A stretch of 64,000 bases of DNA from Bacteroides zhangwenhongii (GCF_009193325.2 NZ_CP059856.1:3410001-3474000), one strand, 5' to 3'; shown: positions 8,071 through 17,588, numbered from the stretch's first letter. Translations and numbers: made by a program. The notes: generated by a model from the letters alone, not told the origin.

Positions 8071-11000
8071 ATGAAAAAAGAAATTACTAGACTCATTTGT
8101 GCGGCTATCTGCTGCACACCTATTATAGGATTTGCTCAGACAAGTGATAAGTTCACTTCGACCGACAACCTTTATAAAGAAGGGAAAGAACTTTTCCAGG
8201 AAAAAAATTATGCAGCCGCCCTGCCGGCACTGAAAGCATTTGTAAAACAAAAGCCAGCCGCCAGCCTTCTTCAAGACGCAGAATACATGCTGGCCAGTTC
8301 CGCTTATGAACTGAAAGACAAGAACCGGATCGAAATCCTGCGCAAGTATCTCGACCGCTATCCGGACACTCCTTACGCCAACCGTATTTATGCACTATTA
8401 GCCTCCTGCTATTTCTATGAAGGAAAATACGACGAAGCACTGGCACTCTTCAACTCTGCCGACCTCGGTCTACTGGGTAATGAGGAACGGGATGACTGCA
8501 CTTACCAATTGGCTACCTGTTATCTAAAAACCGATAATCTGCGAGAAGCAGCAATTTGGTTTGAAACATTGCGCGCCAACAGTCCTAAATATGCCAAAGA
8601 CTGTGATTATTCTCTCTCTTATATCCGCTATACGCAAAAACGCTATAACGAAGCACTGAAAGGTTTCCTACCGTTACAGGACGATTCGAAGTACAAGGCA
8701 CTTGTCCCCTACTACATTGCCGAAATTTATGCACAGCTAAAAAATTATGATAAGGCACAGATTGTAGCTCAGAATTATTTATCAGTTTATCCAAATAACG
8801 AGCATGCCGCAGAGATGTATCGCATTCTGGGAGATGCCTACTATCACTTCGGACAATATCACCAAGCTGTAGAAGCATTCAACAATTACCTGAACAAAGA
8901 TCATTCGGCTCCACGCCGCGATGCTCTTTATATGTTAGGGCTCTCCTACTATCAAACGAAAGTCTATTCCAAAGCAGCCGAAACATTAGGCAAGGTCACA
9001 ACTGCCAATGATGCCCTTACTCAAAATGCATACCTCCACATGGGGCTCTCTTATCTGCAACTGGCAGAAAAAAGCAAAGCCCGCATGGCTTTCGAACAGG
9101 CAGCCGCCTCCAGTGCTAATATGCAAATCAAGGAACAGGCAGCCTACAATTACGCTCTTTGCCTGCATGAAACTTCCTTCTCCGCTTTCGGCGAATCCGT
9201 CACTGCCTTCGAGAAGTTCCTGAATGAATTCCCGACTTCTCCTTACGCTGAAAAAGTCAGCAGCTATTTGGTAGAAGTTTACATGAATACCCGCAGTTAT
9301 GATGCAGCCCTGAAATCCATCGACCGGATAGCCAAGCCAAGTGCGCAAATATTGGAAGCCAAACAGAAAATATTGTTTCAGTTAGGTACACAGTCCTTCG
9401 CCAATGCCAACTTTGAACAAGCCTTGAAATACCTGAATCAATCCATAGCTATCGGACAATACAACCGTCAGACGAAAGCAGACGCGTATTATTGGTGCGG
9501 AGAATCCTACTATCGCCTCAACCGTATGACGGAAGCCGCACGTGACTTCAATGCATATCTGCAACTGACAACCCAACCCAACAACGAAACGTATGCACTT
9601 GCCAATTACAATTTAGGATACATCGCTTTTCACCGAAAAGATTATTCCCAGGCAAGTAACTACTTCCAAAAATATATCCGGCTGGAGAAAGGAGAAAATA
9701 CAACCGCACTTGCCGATGCCTACAACCGTGTCGGCGACTGTTACCTACACGTACGCAATTTCGAAGAGGCCAAGCATTATTATTCACAAGCCGAACAAAT
9801 GAATACTCCCTCCGGAGACTATTCTTTCTATCAATTGGCTCTTGTGTCCGGGCTACAGAAAGATTATTCCGGCAAAATCACCCTACTGAACCGCCTGGTA
9901 GGAAAATATCCGGCTTCTCCATACGCTGTGAATGCCATTTATGAAAAAGGACGGTCGTATGTGCTGATGGATAACAATAACCAGGCTATTACTTCCTTTA
10001 AAGAACTAATGAACAAATATCCGGAAAGCCCTGTCAGCAGAAAAGCCGCTGCAGAAATCGGTTTGCTGTATTATCAAAAGGATGATTACAACCAGGCAAT
10101 CGAAGCCTATAAACAAGTTATCGAAAAATATCCGGGCAGTGAAGAAGCCCGGATGGCTATGCGCGATCTAAAATCGATCTATGTAGATCTCAACCGCATC
10201 GATGAATTTGCTGCTCTTGCCAATGCCATGCCGGGACATATCCGCTTCGATGCCAATGAGCAGGACTCTCTGACATATACTGCCGCAGAAAAAATCTATA
10301 TGCGGGGACGACTGGAAGAAGCAAAAACAAGTTTCAACAAATACTTGCAGACTTTCCCGGAAGGAGCTTTCAGCTTGAACGCACATTACTATCTTTGCTT
10401 GATCGGAAGCGAACAGAAGAACTATGATATGATTCTTATCCATTCCGGAAAGCTATTGGAATACCCTAACAACCCATTTGCAGAAGAAGCTCTTATTCTT
10501 CGTGCCGAAGTACAGTTCAATCAGCAACAGACTGCAGACGCTTTGACCAGCTATAAAATGCTGAAAGAGAAAGCAACTAATGTGGAACGCCGCCAGCTTG
10601 CTGAAACCGGAGTACTTCGTTGCGCTTTTCTACTGAGAGACGACATCGAAACAATTCATGCCGCTACCGACTTGCTGGCAGAAGCCAAACTTAGTCCGGA
10701 GCTAAGAAACGAAGCCCTTTATTATCGCGCCAAAGCATATACCAAGCAGAAAGCCGATAAAAAAGCTGTGGATGATTTGCGTGAGTTAGCCAAAGATACA
10801 CGTAATGCATATGGAGCTGAAGCCAAATATCTGGTGGCACAATCGCTTTACGATGCAAAAGAATACAACGCCGCCGAGAAAGAACTTCTCAACTACATAG
10901 AGCAAAGTACACCACACGCTTATTGGCTGGCACGCAGTTTTGTCCTTTTGTCCGATGTATATGCCGCCATGGGCAAAAACTTGGATGCACGCCAATACCT

Positions 11001-11088
11001 GTTGAGTCTGCAACAGAATTATCAAGGCAACGATGACATCGCAACTATGATCGAAAGCAGACTGAGCAAATTGAAAGTTAAAAATTGA
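8071..11088 (+). CDS. Large secreted tetratricopeptide-repeat protein
   Basis: 1005 residues from ATG 8071. A signal peptide (MKKEITRLICAAICCTPIIG...FAQ) is followed by TPR units over almost the entire length, visible as recurring motifs such as YDEALALF, YNEALKGFL, YHQAVEAFNNYL, YNQAIEAYKQVIEKYPGS and YNAAEKELLNYI. The spacing and the phrase 'YP-S-A' resemble BamD/CpoB-type periplasmic TPRs. TPR proteins are scaffolds; this one probably works in the periplasm or at the outer membrane. It is followed 28 bp later by an outer-membrane barrel gene, so the two may form a unit. No enzymatic domain is visible. Confidence 0.88.
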   Translation: MKKEITRLICAAICCTPIIGFAQTSDKFTSTDNLYKEGKELFQEKNYAAALPALKAFVKQKPAASLLQDAEYMLASSAYELKDKNRIEILRKYLDRYPDTPYANRIYALLASCYFYEGKYDEALALFNSADLGLLGNEERDDCTYQLATCYLKTDNLREAAIWFETLRANSPKYAKDCDYSLSYIRYTQKRYNEALKGFLPLQDDSKYKALVPYYIAEIYAQLKNYDKAQIVAQNYLSVYPNNEHAAEMYRILGDAYYHFGQYHQAVEAFNNYLNKDHSAPRRDALYMLGLSYYQTKVYSKAAETLGKVTTANDALTQNAYLHMGLSYLQLAEKSKARMAFEQAAASSANMQIKEQAAYNYALCLHETSFSAFGESVTAFEKFLNEFPTSPYAEKVSSYLVEVYMNTRSYDAALKSIDRIAKPSAQILEAKQKILFQLGTQSFANANFEQALKYLNQSIAIGQYNRQTKADAYYWCGESYYRLNRMTEAARDFNAYLQLTTQPNNETYALANYNLGYIAFHRKDYSQASNYFQKYIRLEKGENTTALADAYNRVGDCYLHVRNFEEAKHYYSQAEQMNTPSGDYSFYQLALVSGLQKDYSGKITLLNRLVGKYPASPYAVNAIYEKGRSYVLMDNNNQAITSFKELMNKYPESPVSRKAAAEIGLLYYQKDDYNQAIEAYKQVIEKYPGSEEARMAMRDLKSIYVDLNRIDEFAALANAMPGHIRFDANEQDSLTYTAAEKIYMRGRLEEAKTSFNKYLQTFPEGAFSLNAHYYLCLIGSEQKNYDMILIHSGKLLEYPNNPFAEEALILRAEVQFNQQQTADALTSYKMLKEKATNVERRQLAETGVLRCAFLLRDDIETIHAATDLLAEAKLSPELRNEALYYRAKAYTKQKADKKAVDDLRELAKDTRNAYGAEAKYLVAQSLYDAKEYNAAEKELLNYIEQSTPHAYWLARSFVLLSDVYAAMGKNLDARQYLLSLQQNYQGNDDIATMIESRLSKLKVKN

Positions 11089-11116
11089 AAGTTGAGAACT
11101 AAAATATAAAACTAAA

Positions 11117-12844
11117 ATGAAACGATCTTTTTATATAATAGGTGGAATCACATTGGCAATCTCCATGCCATCCCATCTCCTAGCCCAAACGACACAGCCG
11201 AAAGATACGACCATGAATCGTACCGTCGTTGTGGAACAAGAATACAATCCGGACATCACGGATGCTTCCAAAGTGAACGTCCTGCCTAAAGTCGAAGAAC
11301 CGACTGTCAGCAAAAAAGAAGTGGAATATGCCACTACATTCTTTCCGGCAACTTCCGTTCCGGCAGGGTTGATGAATCCTTATACCGGAAAAGAAATACA
11401 ACCCGGAAGCGCCCCCGGATATGTACGTGCCGGTTACGGCAATTTAGGCAATCTGGACATCCTCGCCAATTATCTATTCCGTCTGTCGAAGAAAGACAAG
11501 CTGAATGTACGTTTTCAAATGGACGGTATGGATGGGAAGTTGACTCTCCCTTACACAGACGGCGAAAAATGGAATGCTTTCTACTACCGCACACGTGCCA
11601 ATGTGGATTATACGCACCAGTTCAATAAATTAGACTTGAATATTGCAGGAAACTTCGGGCTAAGCAACTTCAACTTCCTGCCGGGAAGCGTCAACAGCAA
11701 GCAGAAATTCACCTCCGGTGACTTCCATGCGGGTATTCATTTCATTGATGAGACTGCACCACTGCGTTTCAATGCAGAAACGAACCTGTTGATGTACGAA
11801 CGCCAACACAATATGATCAGTGAAAATGATGCAAATACAGCCATCAAGGAAACAATCATACGCACCAAAGGTGATGTCACAGGAGCCATCAACGATCAAC
11901 AATCCGTTACTATCGCATTGGAAATGAATAATCTTTTATACAGTGGATACACTAAGAACCCATCTACGGGAGATGAATATTTCAAGAACTATACGACTCT
12001 ACTTGTGAATCCATATTATGAGTTGAATAATGACGATTGGAAATTACACATCGGAGCCAATATAGATTTATCTTTCGGATTCGACAAGTCATTCCGTATT
12101 TCACCGGATGTCACTGCACAATACATATTCTCTGATAGTTACATTGTTTATGCAAAAGCAACTGGCGGTAAGAAACTGAATGATTTCCGAAGGCTGGAAA
12201 GCCTTTGTCCATACGGAGACTCTTACTTTTCAACAACATCTGCCGAATCAAGCAACCGCCGTCCTTATGACACGTATGAACAACTGAACGCTAGTCTAGG
12301 ACTGAAAGCCAGCCCCTATCCAGGTATATGGTTCCAACTGTTCGGTGGATACCAGAATTTAAAGAATGACTTGCTTTACTCCTATTCAAGCTTGTCCGAT
12401 ACAAGCATCGGAACAGTAAGTACCATGCTCGCTTTCACACAAATACACACCGATAATGTCTATGTCGGCATAAAATTAACTTATGACTACAAAGATGTAC
12501 TGTCCCTGTCCGCCCATTACATATACCGCAACTGGAACAGTGACAATAACGAATATCTACTTGCCGTAAAGCCTGAAAATGAAGCATCCATCTCTCTCAA
12601 CGTACATCCCACCTCTGCACTCCAACTGAATGCCGGTTTTGATTACATCAGCCGCAAGGAGGAAGCAACATCTTTCAATATGTCAGATATTAGCGATCTG
12701 CATATCGGAGCCAGCTATAATGTATTCAAAGGAGTATCCATTTATGCGCAAGTACATAACCTGCTGAACAAGAAATATCAATATTATTTGGGCTATCCCG
12801 CCGAAGGATTCAACTTCTTAGGAGGACTGAGTTTCCGGTTCTAA
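11117..12844 (+). CDS. Outer-membrane beta-barrel protein
   Basis: 575 residues. The signal peptide ends in LLAQ (about residue 24). A short periplasmic N-terminal segment (NRTVVVEQEYNPDITDASKVNVLPKVEEP) is followed by alternating amphipathic strands and a C-terminal strand ending NFLGGLSFRF, the terminal-Phe signature recognised by the BAM complex. The end resembles TonB-dependent receptor barrels (VFKGVSIYAQVHNLLNKKYQYYLGYPAEGFNF), but no plug domain is present and it is smaller than a full receptor. It is co-transcribed with the TPR protein. A substrate cannot be named. Confidence 0.82.
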   Translation: MKRSFYIIGGITLAISMPSHLLAQTTQPKDTTMNRTVVVEQEYNPDITDASKVNVLPKVEEPTVSKKEVEYATTFFPATSVPAGLMNPYTGKEIQPGSAPGYVRAGYGNLGNLDILANYLFRLSKKDKLNVRFQMDGMDGKLTLPYTDGEKWNAFYYRTRANVDYTHQFNKLDLNIAGNFGLSNFNFLPGSVNSKQKFTSGDFHAGIHFIDETAPLRFNAETNLLMYERQHNMISENDANTAIKETIIRTKGDVTGAINDQQSVTIALEMNNLLYSGYTKNPSTGDEYFKNYTTLLVNPYYELNNDDWKLHIGANIDLSFGFDKSFRISPDVTAQYIFSDSYIVYAKATGGKKLNDFRRLESLCPYGDSYFSTTSAESSNRRPYDTYEQLNASLGLKASPYPGIWFQLFGGYQNLKNDLLYSYSSLSDTSIGTVSTMLAFTQIHTDNVYVGIKLTYDYKDVLSLSAHYIYRNWNSDNNEYLLAVKPENEASISLNVHPTSALQLNAGFDYISRKEEATSFNMSDISDLHIGASYNVFKGVSIYAQVHNLLNKKYQYYLGYPAEGFNFLGGLSFRF

Positions 12845-12853
12845 GATAAAGGA

Positions 12854-13037
12854 AAAGAGGGTGTCAAAACGTAATTTGATGAAAGGACAACTTTTAATCT
12901 GAAACTTGACTCCCTAAATCAATGATGAAAAGAGCCATATCATTACTCAAAAACAGAGTTTGATATGGCTCTTTTATAATTGTTAGTTACAATCTGTAAC
13001 TTTTTAGAGTGGTCATTTTAGTTTTGACACCCTCTTT
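12854..13037. repeat. 184-bp element with 17-bp perfect inverted ends
   Basis: The arms AAAGAGGGTGTCAAAAC (12854-12870) and its exact complement (13021-13037) bound a 184-bp segment that begins 10 bp after the barrel-gene stop. It contains a strong terminator-type hairpin and a smaller GTTAC/GTAAC inverted repeat. Size and perfect terminal inverted repeats resemble a MITE. No target-site duplication is obvious, so a purely structural role is possible. The remaining gap 13038-13226 shows nothing recognisable. Confidence 0.55.
12928..12975. terminator. Strong bidirectional intrinsic terminator
   Basis: A perfect 15-bp stem (12928-12942 with 12961-12975), extended by an ACTC/GAGT pair in the loop, with A/T tracts at its ends. 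It lies between the convergent barrel gene (plus) and Rpn-like gene (minus), so it can stop transcription from both sides. Confidence 0.75.
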
Positions 13038-13226
13038 ACAAACCAAAACAATCTTCAATTATTTTGTTATCCTTATAACAAATCCACCATAGAAAATATA
13101 AATCTGATTGCCTTTGTTTCCGTGCAATATATATCCAAACAAGAGAGCATCCCAATCGTCCTGATATAAAATCAGGATAATTCAGATAAGACACACTAAA
13201 TTTATAAGAAAAGCCATCAATGATAA

Positions 13227-14147
13227 CTAAATTTTCAAATCACGTATTTCTTCTATTGTCAGACCAGTTACCTGTGAGATAGTATCAAGAGGTATATTCA
13301 AAGACTTCATATTTCGTGCCATTTCTTTCTTTTCCTCCTCACGTCCTTTCGCAAGCCCTTCTTCAAGTCCTTCTGCACGACCCTCTGCACGACCCTCTGC
13401 ACGACCCTCTGCACGACCCTCTGCACGTTCCGTAAATATATTATCTCTCAATATTACAATATTATCCAAATGCCGATAATAAGCTTCAAGTTCGGTTTTC
13501 GTCATTTTGTCAAGTTTCAATCGCTCGCGAGCCTCCTCCAGTCCCGGTGCTGTGGCGCTATCGGGGATATCACCTGTATTCAAATAACATATCCATTCTT
13601 CCAACGGGCTCTTGGCTACCTGATTGAAATCATTCACTTTCAATATATAATATTCCGGATAAAGTTGACTCACAGCATCTACCTTGAACGTTTGTCTCTG
13701 AAAAGGAGTCAACTCCAGCACATCATTCTGATGAATACCTCTGAACTCCGTTTTTCCGTGATAAACTGTATCCTTTCCGCTACCTAATGAAAAATAGACA
13801 ATATTGATACTATATATTTTACGTACTTTATCATAGCCTTCTCCACGATTAATGTATTCGGTCACCAACTTGGAAGTGCCGAACAGCATACGTTGAAAAT
13901 AAGCGTACTCATTATTATTCTGAACTTCGATCAGAATAAGCTCTCCCTTAGAGTTTTCGGCAAGCATATCTACCCGATTATACTTGTCAAACTCGTCCTC
14001 TTGATTGCTTTCGCTTTCCAACAACTTCTGAATAACAATTTTCTCATTGAGAAGTGTTGTCAAAAAGCCCTCAAGAACTGCAAAATTGGCTTTATTACGC
14101 AATAAGCGCTTCATAGCCCAATCGAAACGAATATAATTACTTGCCAT
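13227..14147 (-). CDS. Rpn-family PD-(D/E)XK nuclease/transposase-like protein
   Basis: 306 residues from ATG 14147, which has a good AGGAG ribosome site 9-10 bp upstream; the in-frame ATG at 14180 lies at or before the predicted transcription start. The N-terminal part has the PD-(D/E)XK pattern (NRVDMLAENSKGELILIEVQ), as in Rpn (recombination-promoting nuclease) and 'putative transposase' proteins (PDDEXK_2 group). A tandem Glu-Gly-Arg-Ala repeat follows, then a predicted coiled coil and a C-terminal helix-rich tail (TISQVTGLTIEEIRDL). Rpn proteins cut DNA and stimulate RecA-independent recombination in E. coli. It is monocistronic, with its own -7 box. Confidence 0.85.
   Translation of the reverse strand: MASNYIRFDWAMKRLLRNKANFAVLEGFLTTLLNEKIVIQKLLESESNQEDEFDKYNRVDMLAENSKGELILIEVQNNNEYAYFQRMLFGTSKLVTEYINRGEGYDKVRKIYSINIVYFSLGSGKDTVYHGKTEFRGIHQNDVLELTPFQRQTFKVDAVSQLYPEYYILKVNDFNQVAKSPLEEWICYLNTGDIPDSATAPGLEEARERLKLDKMTKTELEAYYRHLDNIVILRDNIFTERAEGRAEGRAEGRAEGRAEGLEEGLAKGREEEKKEMARNMKSLNIPLDTISQVTGLTIEEIRDLKI
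13369..13428 (-). repeat. Five 12-bp tandem repeats inside the Rpn-like gene
   Basis: Units of CCCTCTGCACGA (plus strand), at 13369, 13381, 13393, 13405 and 13417, with only single-base changes in the first and last. They encode repeated E-G-R-A in frame. Because the unit is 12 bp, copy-number change would alter protein length without a frameshift. Confidence 0.9.
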
Positions 14148-14183
14148 AGACTCGTCTCCTTTCTCGTTATCTTTTTTCATGCA

Positions 14184-14191
14184 AACAAAGG
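14184..14191 (-). promoter_or_regulatory. -7 box of the Rpn-like gene
   Basis: The minus strand reads TACCTTTG, a match to TAnnTTTG. Transcription would begin near 14178, which favours the ATG at 14147 as start. Confidence 0.5.
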
Positions 14192-14241
14192 TAAGCAGAA
14201 AATGTTTAATATCAAGTATATATATCCAATAAAATGATTTA

Positions 14242-14844
14242 CTATACCTTTATATATACTACCGAACGCCCCACTCCATACTTCTTCAAGACACCTTGTT
14301 CGATGAAAGCATTAATATCCTGCAATGCCTGTGTTTTCGTTTTTCCAACGAGCAGGGCATAATCCTGCCGATTAATGCATGGGTGCTCTTTTAGAAACCT
14401 TTCTAACCGTTGCAGGCACTTTTCCTCTGGCAACGGATTTTTCACACGAAAGGGTGAATGATAACGCTGTAATTCAAGACCACTCTCAATATCCTTCTTA
14501 AATTGGCGATTCACACGAAAATTAATATCTTTCAGAGATATAGACGGCGAACGCAATTCTTTTGCCTCCTTCACCTTCTTGTCAACACCCAACGAAAGGC
14601 TAAAATAACCGATATCCCCTAATTCAATAGAGAATCCTTTTAAAAGCAAATGCCTCAATTCTTTTGATATAGCCTCTATGATACCCACCACCTGCGCATG
14701 GGGCATATGCTGAAGCGTAGTCACTTGTTCTACAAATTCTTCGGCTGTATAACTTCCCTTCAACACTACACGTGCATGTAAAGGCAACTCTTCTCCATTC
14801 TTGTCCGGATTCGGAGTTTCATAAAGATCATAATTCACGCTCAT
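14242..14844 (-). CDS. HU-like DNA-binding protein with C-terminal extension
   Basis: 200 residues from ATG 14844 (an in-frame TTG nine bases earlier is less likely). The first ~130 residues show the Bacteroidetes HU-like pattern: KGSYTAEEFVEQVTTLQ, IIEAISKELRHLLLKGFSIELGDIGYFSLSLG and the later INFRVNRQFKKDIE, corresponding to the helix-turn-helix body and beta saddle of HU/IHF proteins. The C-terminal third (ERFLKEHPCINRQDYALLVGKTKTQALQDINAFIEQGVLKKYG) looks like a winged-helix module. This group is common in Bacteroides, often near mobile or surface-polysaccharide loci; its exact role is unknown. A large palindromic repeat lies 70 bp upstream. Confidence 0.8.
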   Translation of the reverse strand: MSVNYDLYETPNPDKNGEELPLHARVVLKGSYTAEEFVEQVTTLQHMPHAQVVGIIEAISKELRHLLLKGFSIELGDIGYFSLSLGVDKKVKEAKELRSPSISLKDINFRVNRQFKKDIESGLELQRYHSPFRVKNPLPEEKCLQRLERFLKEHPCINRQDYALLVGKTKTQALQDINAFIEQGVLKKYGVGRSVVYIKV

Positions 14845-14917
14845 TACCAACAAGTCTTTAATTAAAGAAAGGCTATTTCGCTCTTCCTATATATTATTTA
14901 TTCAGTCTACTATCCTA

Positions 14918-14989
14918 TTTTCGTTTGACAGTTGTCAAGTGATAGATTTACATCTGTTGAACTATCGCTTGACAACTGTCAAACGAAAA
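14918..14989. repeat. 28-bp inverted repeat hairpin (TTGACA/TGTCAA family)
   Basis: Arms at 14918-14945 and 14962-14989 match at 27 of 28 positions (the mismatch is a G-U pair in RNA), with a 16-nt loop. Each arm itself contains the near-palindrome TTGACAGTTGTCAA preceded by TTTTCG. A related cluster occurs at 47175-47266. It occupies much of the 14845-15239 intergenic space, which otherwise holds the topA upstream elements. Confidence 0.85.
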
Positions 14990-15150
14990 CCCACTTAGTA
15001 ACGTGACAAATATACGTAGAATATATAGCATTTATCCATACTAACTAATATATAATTTCATCTAGCAACCAATTTGGAACACTCGTCAATAACGGAATAA
15101 ACAAGCAATCTTAAAATTCCCTCAGAGCATAAATCTTAAGATTTTATTAA

Positions 15151-15197
15151 ATTCTCCTTATAATATAAGGTAAGGAGAATCTTTTTTTTTACTTTTG
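15151..15197 (+). promoter_or_regulatory. Hairpin with T-run followed directly by the topA -7 box
   Basis: ATTCTCCTTA (15151-15160) and TAAGGAGAAT (15171-15180) form a 10-bp stem followed by nine T residues (15182-15190), the form of an intrinsic terminator on the plus strand. The last T begins TACTTTTG (15190-15197), a -7 box for topA. The hairpin therefore occupies the -33 region. It may insulate topA from upstream transcription or act in its regulation. Confidence 0.55.
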
Positions 15198-15239
15198 TCC
15201 CCAAATATTATGGTACAAGCCATTCTAAAAGAAAGAATT

Positions 15240-17588
15240 ATGCAGAAAAACCTTGTCATTGTCGAGTCTCCGGCAAAAGCAAAAACGATCGAGAAGTTTC
15301 TTGGGAAAGATTTCAAGGTCCTTTCAAGTTATGGACATATACGCGATCTGAAGAAAAAAGAATTCAGCATTGACGTAAAGAAGGACTTCAAACCCGACTA
15401 CGAAATTCCGGCAGACAAAAAGGCTCTGGTTAGTACACTGAAAGCAGAAGCAAAAAGCGCAGAAACCGTATGGCTCGCATCCGATGAGGACCGCGAGGGG
15501 GAGGCTATTGCCTGGCATCTGTACGAAGTCTTAAAACTAAAACCTGAAAACACCAAACGAATCGTATTTCATGAAATTACAAAGAGCGCAATCTTAAAAG
15601 CGATCGAACAACCACGCGATATTGATCTCAACCTCGTAAATGCACAACAGGCACGACGGATTCTGGACCGTATCGTAGGTTTCGAACTTTCACCTGTACT
15701 TTGGAGAAAAGTAAAACCGGCCCTCTCTGCCGGACGTGTTCAGTCGGTTGCTGTTCGTCTGATTGTAGAGCGTGAACGTGAAATACATGCCTTCAAGACA
15801 GAAGCCGCTTATCGCGTCACCGCCATATTCCTCGTTCCAGACACAGATGGCAAGTCGGTGGAGATGAAAGCGGAACTGACACGTCGCATCAAGACGAAAG
15901 AAGAAGCAAAAGCTTTCCTCGAAGCTTGTCAGGGAGCCACTTTTACAATCGAAGATATCACTACCCGTCCGGTAAAGAAAACACCTCCTGCACCGTTCAC
16001 CACTTCTACATTGCAACAGGAAGCTGCACGTAAATTGGGATACACCGTTGCGCAGACCATGATGCTTGCACAACGCCTGTACGAATCGGGATTTATCACT
16101 TATATGCGTACAGACTCTGTCAACCTTTCGGATTTTGCAACAATAGGAAGCAAAGAGGCTATCATTAAAATGATGGGAGAAAACTACGTACATCCCCGTC
16201 ACTTTGAGACAAAGACCAAAGGTGCACAGGAAGCTCATGAGGCTATCCGCCCTACCTATATGGAAAACCAATCCATCGAAGGGTCAGCACAGGAAAAGAA
16301 ATTGTACGACTTGATATGGAAACGTACCATCGCTTCCCAGATGGCAGATGCGGAGCTGGAAAAGACAACTGCTACAATCAGCATAAGCGGTAACAAAGAT
16401 GTATTCACAGCTACCGGCGAAGTGATCAAGTTCGACGGATTCCTGCATGTATACCGTGAGTCCTACGATGATGACAATGAACAGGAAGATGAAAGCCGCT
16501 TATTACCTCCTTTGAAAAAAGGCCAGCGACTGGAATACGGCCCTATCATCGCAACCGAACGGTTCACTCAACGCCCGCCACGCTACACGGAAGCAAGTCT
16601 TGTGCGCAAACTGGAAGAATTGGGTATCGGACGTCCGTCTACGTACGCTCCGACAATTTCTACTATCCAACAACGTGAATATGTGGAGAAAGGAAACAAA
16701 GATGGGGAAGAACGCCTGTTCAACGTATTAACCCTGAGAGAAAATCAGATTAAAGACGAAAATCATACTGAAATAACCGGTGCGGAAAAAGCGAAATTAT
16801 TTCCTACGGACACAGGTATCGTAGTCAATGATTTCCTCACTGAATATTTCCCGAACATTCTGGATTACAACTTCACAGCCAGTGTAGAAAAGGAATTTGA
16901 CGAAATTGCAGAAGGAGAAGCGCAATGGACTTCCATCATGAAAACTTTTTATGATAAGTTCCACCCGTCTGTAGAAAACACTCTGGCTATCAAGACTGAA
17001 CATAAGGTAGGAGAACGCATATTGGGCGAAGATCCGGTAAGTGGCAAACCTGTTTCAGTTAAGATTGGACGTTTCGGTCCTGTCGCACAGATCGGCACGG
17101 CAGATGATGAAGAAAAGCCTCGCTTTGCGCAAATGAAGAAAGGGCAGTCTATGGAAACCATTACATTGGAAGAGGCACTGGAATTGTTCAAATTACCCCG
17201 TACATTAGGCGAATACGAAGGAAAAACAGTAAGTGTGGGTGTGGGGCGTTTCGGTCCTTATGTTTTACATAACAAGGTATATGTATCTCTGCCGAAAGCA
17301 GCCGATCCGATGACCATCACTTTGGAAGAAGCGGAGCAACTAATTCTGGAAAAACGCCAGAAGGAGATGGAACGTCACCTCAAGAAGTTTGAAGAAGAAC
17401 CGGAACTTGAAATTCTGAACGGACGTTACGGACCTTATATCACTTACAAAGGTTCCAACTATAAGATTCCCAAAGATATTGTTCCACAGGATTTGACATT
17501 GAAAAGTTGCTTGGAACTAATCAAGGCACAGAACGAAAAAGAGCCTGGTACAACCAAGAAAAAGAAAACGGCTCCAAAGAAAAAATAA
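15240..17588 (+). CDS. topA: DNA topoisomerase I
   Basis: 782 residues from ATG 15240, where the conserved N-terminus MQKNLVIVESPAKAKTIEKF begins; an upstream in-frame ATG at 15210 is possible. The Toprim domain has ESPAKA and SDEDREGEAIAWH, and the active-site Tyr lies in GFITYMRTDS. C-terminal topoisomerase repeats (GRFGPVAQIG, GRFGPYVLHN, GRYGPYITYK) replace zinc fingers, as in other Bacteroidetes, and the tail is Lys-rich (KKKKTAPKKK). It relaxes negatively supercoiled DNA by passing single strands. Transcribed alone from the -7 box at 15190-15197 and ended by a terminator shared with argS. Confidence 0.97.
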   Translation: MQKNLVIVESPAKAKTIEKFLGKDFKVLSSYGHIRDLKKKEFSIDVKKDFKPDYEIPADKKALVSTLKAEAKSAETVWLASDEDREGEAIAWHLYEVLKLKPENTKRIVFHEITKSAILKAIEQPRDIDLNLVNAQQARRILDRIVGFELSPVLWRKVKPALSAGRVQSVAVRLIVEREREIHAFKTEAAYRVTAIFLVPDTDGKSVEMKAELTRRIKTKEEAKAFLEACQGATFTIEDITTRPVKKTPPAPFTTSTLQQEAARKLGYTVAQTMMLAQRLYESGFITYMRTDSVNLSDFATIGSKEAIIKMMGENYVHPRHFETKTKGAQEAHEAIRPTYMENQSIEGSAQEKKLYDLIWKRTIASQMADAELEKTTATISISGNKDVFTATGEVIKFDGFLHVYRESYDDDNEQEDESRLLPPLKKGQRLEYGPIIATERFTQRPPRYTEASLVRKLEELGIGRPSTYAPTISTIQQREYVEKGNKDGEERLFNVLTLRENQIKDENHTEITGAEKAKLFPTDTGIVVNDFLTEYFPNILDYNFTASVEKEFDEIAEGEAQWTSIMKTFYDKFHPSVENTLAIKTEHKVGERILGEDPVSGKPVSVKIGRFGPVAQIGTADDEEKPRFAQMKKGQSMETITLEEALELFKLPRTLGEYEGKTVSVGVGRFGPYVLHNKVYVSLPKAADPMTITLEEAEQLILEKRQKEMERHLKKFEEEPELEILNGRYGPYITYKGSNYKIPKDIVPQDLTLKSCLELIKAQNEKEPGTTKKKKTAPKKK

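Noticed and set aside
14918..14989. Palindromic repeat as a CRISPR or tRNA-like structure
   Set aside because: There are no regularly spaced direct repeats with unique spacers and no cloverleaf; it is a simple inverted repeat.
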